From assembly GCA_036502345.1 (NCBI GenBank), contig DASXYT010000242.1, positions 1-64,000 of the forward strand: a stretch of 64,000 nucleotides of DNA, given 5' to 3'. The translations under genes were made by a program, and so were the position numbers. This document shows, one piece after another, positions 31,455 through 43,800 of this stretch. The number at the start of each line of letters is the position of its first letter. Within the stretch, counting starts at the first letter, position 1. The notes below the pieces were generated by a model. That model was not told the origin of the DNA. It worked only from the letters and a program-made list of their open reading frames with translations, and ran no database searches. Source of the DNA: DATEPR01 sp036502345. Its GTDB lineage: Bacteria > Actinomycetota > Actinomycetes > Mycobacteriales > Pseudonocardiaceae.

Positions 31455-34400
31455 GATGTCCCGTCCTCGGGTGTGGGGCCGGTCAACTCACCAAGGTGGT
31501 CCGCCAGGTGGGCCGGTGTCGGCCAGTCGTAGATGAACGTCGCGGGCAGCCGGATCCCGGTCGCCGTGGCGATGCGGTTGCGCAGTTCCACCGCGGCGAG
31601 CGAGTCCAGGCCGAGCCGGTCGAACAGTTCGTCCGGGTCGATCGCCGAAGCGGAGGCGTGACCGAGGACGACCGCCGTCTCGTGGCGCACGGTGTCCAGC
31701 AGCGTCGAGCCTCCGGTCGGCGCTGCACCGGTTGCCTGGCCGACCGGTTCGGCGGTCCGGCCGGCCACCAGGTCCCGCAGCAGCGGTGGTGTGCCGGCCC
31801 GCAGGCCGTCCAGTGCCCATTCGGCGGCGACGGCGGTGGGTGCGTTGCGGCGGATCGCGGCGTCGAGCAGGTCGAGGCCACGCTTGTCGGCCAGTGGGAG
31901 CACGCCGATCCGCGCCATGCGGGCGATGTCGCCGTCGGTCAGGTCAGATCCCATGCCGTCGGCGCCCTGCCACAGACCCCAGACCACCGAGATCCCCGGC
32001 TGCCCCGCCGAGCGCCGCACTTCGACCAGCGCGTCCAGGAAGGCGTTGCCGGCGGCGTAGCTGGCCTGCCCCGCGGAGCCCAACGTTCCGGCCAGTGAGG
32101 AGAAGACGACGAACGCGCTCAGGCCCAGCGATCGGGTGGCGGCGTCCAGGTTGAGTGCCGCGTCCACCTTGGGCCGCAGCACCCGATCCAGCTTCGCAGG
32201 CGTGATCGACGCGAGCACACCGTCGTCCAGCACGCCCGCCGAGTGGACGACACCGCCGACGCGAACGCCGTCCCCGGCCAGTTCGGCCAGTGCCGCGTCC
32301 AGGGCGCCGCGGTCCGCGGCGTCGCACACGACGCTGCGCACGTCGGCGCCGAGATCACCGAGGTCCTCGACGGCCCTGGCCGCCGCGCTGCCCGGCGCCG
32401 GCAGGCTCCTGCCCAGCAGCACCACCTGCCGCACCCCGTGGTCGGCGATCAGGTGTCGGGCGACGAGCCTGCCGAGTTGGCCGTGGCCACCGGTGATCAG
32501 CACGGCGCGGGTCGTGTCCCACGCCTCGTCCGGGGCCGGGATGGTGAGCACGATCTTGCCGGTGTGCCGTGCCTCGCTGAGGTGGCGGAAGGCGCGCGGT
32601 GCGCGCCGGATGTCCCAGACGGACACGCGGGGCGGTTCGAGAGCTCCCTGCTCGAACAGGGCGAGCAGGGTGCACAGCAGCTCCTGGATCCGGTCGTGGC
32701 CGGGGTCGCGCACGTCGTAGGCGCGGTAGGACACGCCGGGATGGCCCTCGGCGACCACGCTCGGGTCGCGGCGCTCGGTCTTGCCCATCTCCAGGAAGCG
32801 GCCGCCACGCGGCAGCAGCCGCAGTGAGGCGTCGATGAACTCCCCGGCCAGCGAGTTGAGCACCACGTCGACGCCTCGGCCGCCGGTGGCCGTCCGGAAG
32901 TGCGCCTCGAAGTCGAGCGTGCGGGACGATGCGATGTGGTCGTCGGACAGCCCCGCCGCCCGCAGCGCCGGCCACTTCCCCTGGCTGGCCGTCGCGAAGA
33001 CGTCGGCGCCGAGGTGGCGGGCCAGCTGCACCGCCGCCGTGCCGACGCCACCGGTGCCGGCGTGCACCAGGACCGACTGGCCCGCTTCCAGGCCCGCCAG
33101 GTCGACCAGGCCGTGGTAGGCGGTCAGGTAGGCCACCGGGACCGCGGCCGCCTGTTCGAAGGACCAGCCGTGCGGGACGCGGCACAGCAGCCGGTGATCG
33201 GTGACCGACACCGGTCCGATGCCGGCGAACAGGCCCATCACCCGGTCGCCGGGACGCAGGTGCACGACGTCCGGGCCGGTTTCGATGACGACGCCCGATC
33301 CCTCGCCGCCCTGCCCGGTGCTGGTGGCGTCCGCGTCGACCGACGGCGGGATCACGCCGAGAGCCAGCAGGACGTCACGGAAGTTGAGGCCCGCGGCCCG
33401 CATCCGCACCCGCACCTGGCCGGGGCCCAGCGGCTCGGCGGCCTCCGGCCACGGTGCCAGGGCCAGTTCGTCGAAGGTCTGCCGACCGACGAAATCGAGC
33501 CGCCAGTGCTGCTCGCCCGCCGGTGGCGTCAACACCGAGTCCTCCGCGTCGGTGAGCGTCGGGCGGTAGGCGGTGCCGGTGCGCAGGGCGAGCTGTGGCT
33601 CCGCCGTGTCGAGCGCCGGGGCGAGAGCACGCCGGGAGGCCGGTTCGCCGTCCTCGTCGATCAGGGTGAACCGGTCGGGGTGTTCGGCCTGGAGCGCACG
33701 CACGAAGCCCCATGCGGCCCGGTGGCACAGCCCGGCGGCCCGCTGGTCACCGTCCACGGCGACGGCATCCCGGGTGAGCACCGCCAGCCGGGTGTCGGCC
33801 AGCCGGTCGTCAGACGTGAGGATGCCGGCGACGGGCAGGACGTGGTTGAGCACCTGGCGCACGGCGCCCGCGTCGGCAAGGACTGCCGGGCAGGGCAGCA
33901 GGATCCGGTCCGGCGCCCGCACCGAGTCGAGGGTGGCGACGAAGGCAGCGAGGTCGTGGTGGACGGCCACGCTCACGCCCGCGTCCCGGAGGGTGTCGGC
34001 GAGTTCGTCGTCGGACGGGGCGATGAGCGCCCACCGCTCGTTCACGGCGGCCGCAGGCAGGTCAGGCAGCTCGGTCCAGGACGGGACGAGCAGACCGTCG
34101 GTGCCCTCCTCGGCACCGGCCCACTCCTGCGGCATCGGCCGCAGCCCGAGGGACCGGATCGAGGCCACCGGGTTCCCCTCCGCGTCCGCGACGTCGATCG
34201 AGACGGCACGGGGGCCGGCAGGGGCGAGTCGCACCCGCACCTCGGCGCCCGCGGCGGCCAGGGTGCGCGCGCCGGACCAGAGGTAGGGCAGCAGTGTGCC
34301 GGTCACGCCGGGCACGTCCGCGAAGCCACCCAGCGAGATCGGGTGCAGCGCGGCATCCAGCAGGGCCGGGTGCACGAGGTAGTCGGCCGGCAGACGGCTG

Positions 34401-37400
34401 TCGGACAGCGCCACGTCGGCGAAGACCTCCCGGCCGCGCCGCCACATGGCGCGCACGCCACGGAACGCGAGCCCGTACTCCAGGCCGCTCGCTGCCAGGT
34501 CCGCGTAGAGCTGGTCGGGCGGCACCGCGACGGGCTCCGCGTCCACCGGCGGCCAGGTACGCAGCTCGGCAGGCGGCTCGGCGGGGCCGTCCAACAGAGT
34601 GCCCTGGGCGTGCCGGGTCCACTCCCCCGGTGCTTCGCCGTCCACCCGGCGGGCGTGCACGGTGACGGTCCGGGATCCCGAGGTGTCCGGCGCGGCGACG
34701 AACACCCGCAACTGGATCTCGGCGTCGTCGGGTACCGCGAGCGGGGCTTCCAGGACGAGCTCGTCGACCGTGGTGCAGCCGGCCTTCCTGGCCGCCCAGT
34801 CCGCCATGGACAGCAGCGCGGTGCCCGGCACCAGCACCGTGCCGGCGACCCGGTGGTCGGCCAGCCAGGGGTGGTCGGCGAGTGAGAGCCGACCGCTGAG
34901 CAACAGGCCGTCGGACTCGGGGAGTTCGGCGAGAACGCCGAGCAGCGGGTGTCCGGCCGGGGTGAGGCCCGCCGCGCGGACGTCGGCCGGTCCGTGGCCT
35001 GCGGACACCGACGCCGGCAGCCAGTAGCGCTCGCGTTGGAAGGCGTACGTGGGCAGCGGCACGCTGCGGGCGCCCCGACCTGCGAAGACCTCGGCCCAGT
35101 CGACCGGCTGCCCGTTGACGTGCAGCGTGGCGACGGCGCTCAGCAGCGTCTCGGTCTCCGGCCGGTTCGGCCGCAGCGAGGGCACCGGCGCGCTCACCGT
35201 GGTGACGTCGCCGAGGCACCGGGCGGCCAGCGCGGCCAGGTCGCCACCGGGGCCGACCTCCTGGAAGCGGGTGCAGCCCAGGTCCACCAGGCTGCGCACG
35301 CCGTCCTGGAAGCGGGTGGTGCTCCTGGCGTGCCGCACCCAGTAGCCGGGGTCGGCGAGCAGGCCGGGCTCCGCGGGCTTGCCGGTCAGGTCCGACACCA
35401 CGCTGAGCCGTGGTTCCCCCGGCACGACGCGTTCGGCCGCGGCGCGCAACTCCGCGAGCGCGGGGTCCATCAGCGGCGAGTGGAACGCGTGGCTGACCCG
35501 CAGCCAGGTCGCCTTGCCGCCGGCCGCCTCGAACCTGTCGACCAGCGCGACCAGCGCGGTGAGTTCACCGGAGAGCACGGTCGACTCAGGTCCGTTGACG
35601 GCGGCGACGGCGAGCAGGTCCTCGTGGCCCGAGGTGAGGGCGACGGCCTGTCGTTCGCTCGCCCGCAGCGCGACCATGCCGCCGCCGGCCGGCAGCCGCC
35701 CCATCGCCCGGCCCCTGGCCGCCACCAGCGCCGCGGCGTCGTCGAGCGACAGGATGCCGGCCACGTGGGCAGCGGCCAACGCGCCGACGGAGTGGCCGAG
35801 CACCGCGTCGGGCCGCACGCCCCACGACTCCAGCAGCCCGAACAGCGCGACCTCACAGGCGAACAGCGCGGGCTGGGTCCATTCGGTCCGCCCGAGCAGC
35901 AACGCGTCGGCGGATTCCGCCGAAGCGAAGACGATGTCGCGCAGCGGCCGGTCCAGGTGCGGGCTCACGGCGTCGCACACGGCGTCGAACGCCGCCGCGT
36001 ACACCGGGAACGTCCGGTAGAGCTGCTGGCCCGTGCCGGGCCGCTGGGCGCCCTGGCCCGCGAACAGGAACGCGGTCCTGCCCTCGTTCGCCGTGCCCTG
36101 GTACAGGTGCGGCGACGTACCGCCGTCGGCGAGCACGCGCAGACCGGCGGCCAGTTCGTCCGGGTCGGCGGTGAGCAGCGCCGCGCGGTGCTTCAGCGCG
36201 CCACGGTTGGTGGCCAGCGAGAAGCCGAGCGATGCCAGGTCCGTGGCCGGGTCGGCCGCCAGGTGGTCACGCAGGCGCTCGGCCTGTGCGCGCAGTGCCG
36301 GTGCGCTGCTCGCGGACAGCAGCAGCGGCACAGCGGCCAGTGGCTCGGCGGGCCCGGCAGCCGCGATGTCCACGGCGGGCGCGGCTTCCAGGATGACGTG
36401 TGCGTTCGTGCCGCCGATGCCGAACGACGACACCGCCGCTCGCCTGGGGTGCTCGTGTGCGGGCCACACGGCCTGCTCGGTGAGCAGCGTGACCGTGCGG
36501 TCCGACCAGTCCACATAGGACGTCGGCTGCCCGGCGTGCAGGGTGGCCGGCAGGATGCCCCTGCGCAGCGCCTCGACCATCTTGATGACACCGCCGACAC
36601 CGGCGGCCGCCTGGCTGTGGCCGATGTTCGACTTCAACGAGCCCAGCCGCAACGGGCGGTCCGGCGTGTGGGCCCGCCCGTAGGTGGCGAGCAGGGCACG
36701 CGCCTCGATGGGGTCGCCGAGCTTGGTGCCCGTGCCGTGCGCCTCGACGACGTCGACCTGCGCGGCCGGCACGCCGGCGTCGGCCAGTGCCTGCTCGATC
36801 AACTGCTCCTGGGCCTTGCCGTTGGGGGCGGTCAGGCCGTTGCTGGCGCCGTCGGAGTTGATCGCCGAGCCGCGCAGGACCGCGAGTACGTCGTGGCCGT
36901 TGCGCAGCGCGTCGGACAGGCGCTCCACGAGCACGAGCCCGGCGCCCTCCGCCCAGCCGGTGCCGTCCGCCGAATCGGCGAACGCCTTGCAGCGGCCGTC
37001 GGCGGCCAGGCCGCGCTGCCGGCTGAACTCGATGAACGACGTCGGCGTCGCCATCACCGTCACACCACCGGCCAGCGCGAGCGTGCACTCGCCGCGCCGC
37101 AGCGCCTGGGCCGCCAGATGCAGCGCCACCAGGGAGGACGAGCACGCCGTGTCCACCGTGACGGTCGGCCCGGTCAGGTCGAAGGTGTAGGCGATCCGGC
37201 CGGAGGCCACGCTGCCGGCGCTGCCCGCGCTCAGGTAGCCCTCGTACTCCGGCGGCGCGGGCGTGAGCCGGGATGCGTAGTCGTCGTACATCGCGCCGAC
37301 GAACACGCCGGTGCGACTGCCGCGCAGCGCGGCAGGCGGGAGGCCCGCGCGCTCGAACGTCTCCCAGGCGACCTCGAGCAGAAGCCGCTGCTGCGGGTCG

Positions 37401-37759
37401 ATCGCGTGGGCCTCGCGCGGCGAGATGCCGAACATCTCGGCGTCGAAACAGGCCGCGTCGTGCAGGAAGCCGCCGTGCCTGGTGTAGCAGGTGCCCGCGG
37501 TGTCCGGGTCGGGATCGTAGAGCGCGGACAGATCCCAGCCCCGGTCGTCCGGGAACTCGCCCACCGCGTCCACCCCGTCGGCGACGAGCCGCCACAGGTC
37601 GTCGGGCGACGCGACTCCACCCGGGTAGCGACAGGCCATGCCGACGATCGCGATCGGCTCGTGGTCCCGCTCCTCGGCATCGCGAAGCCGCCTGCGGTAG
37701 TCCTGCGCGTCGGCGACCGCCTTCTTCAGGTAGGTCCGCAGTTCCTGTTCGTCAGCCAC
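31451..37759 (-). CDS. Type I modular PKS, one fully reducing module (KS-AT-DH-ER-KR-ACP)
   Basis: 2102 residues. An N-terminal coiled-coil docking segment (YLKKAVADAQDYRRRLRDAEE) precedes KS (active Cys in VDTACSSSL, about 206). AT has GHSVGAL (about 658) and HAFHS, which predicts malonyl-CoA. DH has HRVAGTVLVP (about 968) and LLDAALHP. ER has LVHAGTGGVGTAA (about 1568). KR has TGGHGQLG (about 1760), LDD (B-type) and GQASYAAGN. ACP has LGLDSL (about 2051). All domains look active, so it adds one malonyl unit and reduces it to a saturated CH2-CH2. There is no terminal thioesterase; the next gene supplies one. GTG start (VADEQEL). Confidence 0.93.
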   Translation of the reverse strand: MADEQELRTYLKKAVADAQDYRRRLRDAEERDHEPIAIVGMACRYPGGVASPDDLWRLVADGVDAVGEFPDDRGWDLSALYDPDPDTAGTCYTRHGGFLHDAACFDAEMFGISPREAHAIDPQQRLLLEVAWETFERAGLPPAALRGSRTGVFVGAMYDDYASRLTPAPPEYEGYLSAGSAGSVASGRIAYTFDLTGPTVTVDTACSSSLVALHLAAQALRRGECTLALAGGVTVMATPTSFIEFSRQRGLAADGRCKAFADSADGTGWAEGAGLVLVERLSDALRNGHDVLAVLRGSAINSDGASNGLTAPNGKAQEQLIEQALADAGVPAAQVDVVEAHGTGTKLGDPIEARALLATYGRAHTPDRPLRLGSLKSNIGHSQAAAGVGGVIKMVEALRRGILPATLHAGQPTSYVDWSDRTVTLLTEQAVWPAHEHPRRAAVSSFGIGGTNAHVILEAAPAVDIAAAGPAEPLAAVPLLLSASSAPALRAQAERLRDHLAADPATDLASLGFSLATNRGALKHRAALLTADPDELAAGLRVLADGGTSPHLYQGTANEGRTAFLFAGQGAQRPGTGQQLYRTFPVYAAAFDAVCDAVSPHLDRPLRDIVFASAESADALLLGRTEWTQPALFACEVALFGLLESWGVRPDAVLGHSVGALAAAHVAGILSLDDAAALVAARGRAMGRLPAGGGMVALRASERQAVALTSGHEDLLAVAAVNGPESTVLSGELTALVALVDRFEAAGGKATWLRVSHAFHSPLMDPALAELRAAAERVVPGEPRLSVVSDLTGKPAEPGLLADPGYWVRHARSTTRFQDGVRSLVDLGCTRFQEVGPGGDLAALAARCLGDVTTVSAPVPSLRPNRPETETLLSAVATLHVNGQPVDWAEVFAGRGARSVPLPTYAFQRERYWLPASVSAGHGPADVRAAGLTPAGHPLLGVLAELPESDGLLLSGRLSLADHPWLADHRVAGTVLVPGTALLSMADWAARKAGCTTVDELVLEAPLAVPDDAEIQLRVFVAAPDTSGSRTVTVHARRVDGEAPGEWTRHAQGTLLDGPAEPPAELRTWPPVDAEPVAVPPDQLYADLAASGLEYGLAFRGVRAMWRRGREVFADVALSDSRLPADYLVHPALLDAALHPISLGGFADVPGVTGTLLPYLWSGARTLAAAGAEVRVRLAPAGPRAVSIDVADAEGNPVASIRSLGLRPMPQEWAGAEEGTDGLLVPSWTELPDLPAAAVNERWALIAPSDDELADTLRDAGVSVAVHHDLAAFVATLDSVRAPDRILLPCPAVLADAGAVRQVLNHVLPVAGILTSDDRLADTRLAVLTRDAVAVDGDQRAAGLCHRAAWGFVRALQAEHPDRFTLIDEDGEPASRRALAPALDTAEPQLALRTGTAYRPTLTDAEDSVLTPPAGEQHWRLDFVGRQTFDELALAPWPEAAEPLGPGQVRVRMRAAGLNFRDVLLALGVIPPSVDADATSTGQGGEGSGVVIETGPDVVHLRPGDRVMGLFAGIGPVSVTDHRLLCRVPHGWSFEQAAAVPVAYLTAYHGLVDLAGLEAGQSVLVHAGTGGVGTAAVQLARHLGADVFATASQGKWPALRAAGLSDDHIASSRTLDFEAHFRTATGGRGVDVVLNSLAGEFIDASLRLLPRGGRFLEMGKTERRDPSVVAEGHPGVSYRAYDVRDPGHDRIQELLCTLLALFEQGALEPPRVSVWDIRRAPRAFRHLSEARHTGKIVLTIPAPDEAWDTTRAVLITGGHGQLGRLVARHLIADHGVRQVVLLGRSLPAPGSAAARAVEDLGDLGADVRSVVCDAADRGALDAALAELAGDGVRVGGVVHSAGVLDDGVLASITPAKLDRVLRPKVDAALNLDAATRSLGLSAFVVFSSLAGTLGSAGQASYAAGNAFLDALVEVRRSAGQPGISVVWGLWQGADGMGSDLTDGDIARMARIGVLPLADKRGLDLLDAAIRRNAPTAVAAEWALDGLRAGTPPLLRDLVAGRTAEPVGQATGAAPTGGSTLLDTVRHETAVVLGHASASAIDPDELFDRLGLDSLAAVELRNRIATATGIRLPATFIYDWPTPAHLADHLGELTGPTPEDGTS

Positions 37760-37801
37760 GTCAGTCTCAGCTCCCCGGCTCGATGCCGTTGGTGTGGTGG
37801 G

Positions 37802-40800
37802 TCAGTCGAAGTTGTTGATCAGCGCGAACAGTTCTTCGTCGCTGGCCGCGTCGACGGGCGCCTCGTCGCCGTCGACCAGCGCTCCGGCCGCTGCTGCCGC
37901 GGCCTCCAGCAGCGCGTGCAGTTCCTCGGTGATCAGTGCGAACGCGGCAGGATCGACGGCCGCCCGCCGGACCTCGGCGGCGAGTCGGCCGAGTTGTCCT
38001 GCGACCAGTGCGCCCGCCGCGGGTTGCTCGACCGTGATCAGCTCCAGGACGTGCCGCACGACGGCGGCGGGCGTCGGGTGGTCGAACACGAGGCTCGCGG
38101 GCAGCCGGAGTCCGGTGTCGCGGTTGAGCGCGTTGCGTAGTTCGAGTGCGGTCAGCGAGTCGAAACCGAGGTCCTGGAAGGGTCGATCGGTGCCGACCTC
38201 GGCGGGATCACCGTGTCCGAGGACGGCGGCCACGTGGCCGCGCACCAGGTCGGTCAGCACCCGGTCCCGCTCGGTCTCGGGCAGCGCGGCGAGCCGGATG
38301 GCAAGCGCGGCGCCGTCGTCGGGACCGCTCGGCGCCGCGGGCCGCCGTGCCGGCTTCGGCGCCAGGTCGTGCAGCAGCGGTGGCACCGCATCGCCTGCGG
38401 CGCGGAGACCGTCGGCGTCCAGGCGGGTGACGGCGAGGACCGCCTCACCGGTGGCCGGGGCCGAGTCGAACAGCCCGAAGGCATCCGTTGTGGACAGTGG
38501 TAGCAGGCCGTTCCTGGCCAGCCGCAACAGATCCGTCTCGGCCAGGTGTGCGCTCAACGCGCTGGTGTGCTCCCACAGGCCCCAGGCGAGCGACTGGGCC
38601 GGCAGGCCGAGCGCGGCGCGATGCGCGGCGAGGGCGTCGAGGAACGTGTTGGCGGCGGCGTAGCCGGACTGGCCCGCGGTGCCCAGCAGCCCGGCGACCG
38701 ACGAGTAGAGGACGAATGCGGCCGGGTTCAGCGTCCTGGTCAGCTCGTGCAGGTGCCAGGCCGCGTCCAGCTTCGCGGCGAGGATAGCGGCCAGGCGATC
38801 CGGGGTCAGGTCCGCGAAGACCGCGTCGTCGACCACGCCTGCCGCATGCACGACCGCGGTGAGCGGGTGCTCGTCGGGTATCGCGGTCAGCACCGCCGCC
38901 AGTGCGTCCCGGTCGCTCGTGTCGCAGGCCGCGAAGGTGACGTCGACGCCCAGTTCGGTGAGTTCGCGGGCGAACTGGCGCGCACCGGGGGCGTCGGCGC
39001 CGCGTCGGGAGACCAGCAGCAGCCTGCTCGCGCGGTGCTCGGTCACCAGGTGGCGGCCCAGCAGCCTGCCCAGCGCACCGGTCGCACCGGTGATCAGGAT
39101 CGTGCCCCGGTCCCACCGGATCGGCTCAGGTGCTCGCGTCGGCCGGCTCGCCGGGGCGAGCCGGGGCACCAGCGTCCGGTTCTCGCGCACGGCGAACTGG
39201 GGTTCGCCGACGGTGGTCAACCAGACGGGCAGGGTGCTCGTGTCGAGATCGGCCAGCACGATGCGGCCGGGGTTCTCGGTCTGCGCGGTGCGGACGAGTC
39301 CCCAGACCCCTGCGGCCGCCAGATCGGCGATGCCCTCGTCGGCGGTCGCCACCGCGCCGCGCGTCGCCACGAGCAGCGTCGACGCGGTGAACCGATCGTC
39401 GGCCAGCCACCGCTGCGCCGTGGACAGGGTGCGTTCGAGTACCGAACGCGCCGCCGTGGGCAGGTCCCGCTCGTCGGGCCGGGTCACCGCGGCCAGCACC
39501 ACCGTCGCGGGAACGGGCACGCCTGCGTCGATCGCGGTGAAGAACTCAGCTGGGGTGTCGTACCTGGTGCCGTGGTCGGCGGACAGTTCACCGATGACGG
39601 CCAGGTCCTCGGCACCGTCCCGCCCGGCACCGTCGGCCGGGGACAGCGGTGTCCACGCGACGCGGAACAGGCCGGGTCCTGCCTGGCGCTCCAGTGGGCG
39701 CAACAGCAGGGACTCCACCGTGGCGACCGGCGCTCCTGTCCCGTCGGCCAGCGTGAGCGCCGCCGTGTGCTGCCCCGTCACCCGGAGCCGCACGCGGAGC
39801 ACGGCCGCTCCCTGCGAGTGCAGGTGCACGCCGGTCCAGGCGAAGGGCACCAGCGGGGTGCCCGTGTCGAGGGCGTCCAGCAGCAGCGGGTGCAGTGCTG
39901 CGTCCAGCAGCGCGGGATGCAGCGTGTGGCGACGGGCCTCCGGCCGCAGCGGCTCGGGCAGGGCCACCTCGGCGAACAGTTCGTCCTGGCCGCGCCACGC
40001 CCGGCGCAGTCCCCGGAACGCCGGTCCGTAGCCATAGCCCGCGTCGGCGAGCGTGTCGTAGAAGTCGGCCACCGCGACCTCGGCGGCGCCGATCGGCGGC
40101 CACACGGGCAGTCCCGTGCCGGGGTCGGCGGACGCGGCGGCCAGCGTGCCTTCCGCGTGCGCGGTCCACGGGCCGTCCACGGCCGCGTCGTCCTCGGCCC
40201 GTGCGTGCAGGGTGAACCCGCGCCGCCCCGACTCGTCCGGCTCGCCGATGGTGAGCTGGAGCGCGACCGCCCCGCGCGCCGTCGGCAGCACCAACGGGGC
40301 CGACACGGTCAGTTCGGCGATCGTCGGTGTCCCGACGTGCCCGCCTGCGTGCACCGTCAGTTCCGCGATCGCGGCCGCCGGGACCAGGAGGGTGCCGGCC
40401 ACCGTGTGCTCGGCCAGCCAGGGATGTGTGTGCGCCGACAGGCGTCCGGAGAACACGTGCACGTCCCGGTCGGCCATGCTCACCATGGCGCCCAACAGGG
40501 GATGTCCCGTGCCGACCATTCCGAGGCCGCTCGCGTCGACCGCCCCTTCCGGGGCCTGCAACCAGTACCGCTCGCGCTGGAACGCGTAGGTGGGCAGCGG
40601 GACCTGGCGGGCGCCGGGCAGGACGGCGTGCCAGTCGACCGCGACGCCACGCAGCCGCAGCAGGGCGACGGCGCGCGCGACGGACTCCTCGGCAGGCCGG
40701 TTGCGGCGCAGCGTCGGGACGAGTTCCCCGGCCTGCTCCTCGGTCAGACAGTGCCGGGCCAGCGAGGTCAGCACGGCGTCCGGACCGAGTTCGACGTAGT

Positions 40801-43800
40801 CCGTGACACCTTCCTCGGCCAGGCACCGCACACCGTCGGCGAAGCGCACGGCCTCCCGGATGTGGCGCACCCAGTACTCGGCGGAGGTGAGCTCCGCCGC
40901 CGTGGCGACAGCACCGGTCAGGTTGGACACGACGGGGATGCGCGGCGCGTGCAACGTCAGGCCCTCGACCACGGTGCGGAACTCGGCCAGCACGTCGTCC
41001 ATGTGCGACGAGTGGAAGGCGTGCGAGACGGGCAGGCGAGTCGTGCGCACGCCCTCCGCGCGCCACGCCGCCGCGATCTCGTCCGCCGCGTCGGCGTCAC
41101 CCGAGATCACCACGGCCCGTGGACCGTTGACGGCGGCGACACCGAGCCGGTCACCGTACGGGGCAAGCCGGTCGCGCACGTCCGCCTCGGCTGCCTCGAC
41201 CGCGACCATGGCGCCGCCGGCCCTGGCCGCCTGCATCAGCCTGCCGCGCTCGGCGACCAGGGCGCAGGCGTCCGGCAGGTCCAGCACGCCTGCGACACAC
41301 GCCGCCGTGAGCTCGCCGACCGAGTGGCCGAGCAGGTAGTCGGGCGTCACGCCGTAGTGCTCGAACAGCCGGTACAGAGCCAGTTCGACGGCGAACAGCG
41401 CGGCCTGGGTGAACACCGTGCGGTCCAACAGTGCCGCGTCGGCCGAATCGGCGTCGGCGAACAGCACGTCCTTGAGCGGGCGGGGCAGGCGCGGATCCAG
41501 GTGTCGGCACACCTCGTCCAGCGCCGCAGCGAACGCGGGGTGCTTCGGGTAGAGGTCGCCGCACATGCCGGGCCGCTGGCTGCCCTGGCCGGTGAACAGG
41601 AACGCGATCTTCGTGGGTGCCCCGTTCTTCCTACCCAGCACCACACTTGTGGTGGTTTCGCCACGTGCGACGGCGGTGAGGCCGCGCAGCAACGACTCGC
41701 GGTCGGCACCGAGCGCGGCGGCACCACGGTCCAGCACGGCGCGTCCGGTGGCTAGCGAGTAGCCGATGTCGGCGACGGACTGCTCGGGGTGGTCCTCGAC
41801 GTGCCGGGCCAGCCGGGCCGCCTGAGCGCGCACCGCCTCGTCGGTCCTGCCGGTCACGATCCAGGCCACGGTGTCCTCGGTGGCCGCGCGTGCGACGGTG
41901 GGGGCGACGTCGGGCGCCTGCTCCACGATCAGGTGAGCGTTGGTACCGCTGATCCCGAACGAGGACACCCCCACCCGCCTCGGCCGGCCGACCTCGGGCC
42001 AGTCCCGCCGCGTGGCCAACAAGCTCAGTCCGCTGGCCTCCCAGTCCACATGGGACGACGGCTGGTCGGCGTGCAGCGACTTCGGCAGCACGCCGGCGCG
42101 CAGCGCACCCACCATCTTGATCACGCCACCGATACCGGCGGCGGCCTGCGAGTGGCCGATGTTGGACTTCAGCGAACCGACGAACAGCCGACCGTCGCCG
42201 ACCCGACCCCGCCCGTAGACCGCGGCCAACGCCTCCGCCTCGATCGGGTCGCCCAACACCGTTCCGGTGCCGTGCGCCTCCACCGCGTCCACATCGGCGG
42301 CGGACAGGTCGGCGTCCGCCAACGCGGCCCGGATCACGGCCTCCTGCGACGGACCGTGCGGCGCGGTCAGACCGTTGGACGCACCGTCCTGGTTGACGGC
42401 GGTCCCGCGCACCACGGCCAGCACCCGGTGGCCCGACCGGCGCGCGTCCGAGAGCCGCTCCACCAGCACCAGGCCGACGCCTTCGGACCAACCCGTGCCG
42501 TCGGCGCCCGCGCCGAACGACTTGCACCGGCCGTCGGCGGCCAGGCCACGCTGCCGGGAGAACTCCACGAAGGTGTGCGGGCTGCTCATCACGGTCACAC
42601 CGCCCGCGAGCACGAGATCGCACTCGCCGGTACGCAACGACCGGACGGCCAGGTGCAGCGCGACCAGGGACGACGAGCACGCCGTGTCGACCGTGACCGA
42701 CGGGCCCTGCAGACCGTACGTGTACGAGAGTCGTCCGGACAGGACACTGGACAGGTTCCCGGCGAGCAGGAAGCCCTCGAACTCCTCGGGGGTGCGGGCC
42801 AACCGGGACGCGTAGTCGGCGTACATGGCGCCCGTGTAGACGCCGGTGTTGCTGCCCCGCAGGGTTTCCGGGTCGATGCCGGCGCTCTCGAAGGTCTCCC
42901 ACGCGGTTTCCAGCAGCAGGCGCTGCTGCGGGTCGGTGGCGGCCGCCTCACGCGGGGACAGACCGAAGAACTCGCGGTCGAACAGATCCGCGTCGTGCAG
43001 GAAGCCGCCCTCCCGCGTGTACGACGTGCCGATCCGTTCCGGGTCGAGGTCGTAGAGCCGGTCGGTGTCCCAGCCGCGGTTGGTCGGGAACTCGCCGACC
43101 GCGTCCACACCGTCGGCCACCAGCCGCCACAGATCCTCCGGCGAGGACACCCCACCGGGGAAACGACACGCCATCCCGACGATCGCGATCGGCTCGTCGG
43201 CCCGGGCCCTTGGCTGCTGCCGGGTCGTCGACACCGGCTTCGGCTTCGCGTCGGCCACCCGCGACAGCACGTGCGCCGCGAGCTTGGCCGGGGTCGGGTG
43301 GTCGAAGACGGCGGTGGCGGTGAGCCGCAGCCCGGTCGAGGTCCCCAACCGGTTGCGCAGGTCCACACCCGCCATGGAGTCGAACCCGAGGTCGTTGAAG
43401 GTGCGTCGGGCGTCGACGGCACTCACGCTCGCGTGGCCGAGGACCGCCGCTGCCTCGGCGCGGATCAGGTCGAGTACGGCGTCCGACCGCTTGGCCTCGG
43501 GTAGCGCGGCGATCCGGACCGCCCAGCCGGATGTCGGCCGCGCCTGGGTGGCGGATCGTGGCTGCTGCCGCACGAGTGCGCGGTAGAGGTGCGGTACCGG
43601 TGCGTCGTCCCGCGCCAGCCGGGCCGGTGCCAGCGCGGCCGGCACGACGAGCGGCCGGTCCGCGGCGAGGCACGCGTCGAACAGGGCGAGGCCCTGTGCC
43701 GGCGTCAGCGGCGTGATGCCGACCCGTGCCCACCGGTCCAGGTCGGCCCGGGTGAGCCGGGCGCCCATGCCGTGGGTGGCGTCCCACAGTCCCCACGCCA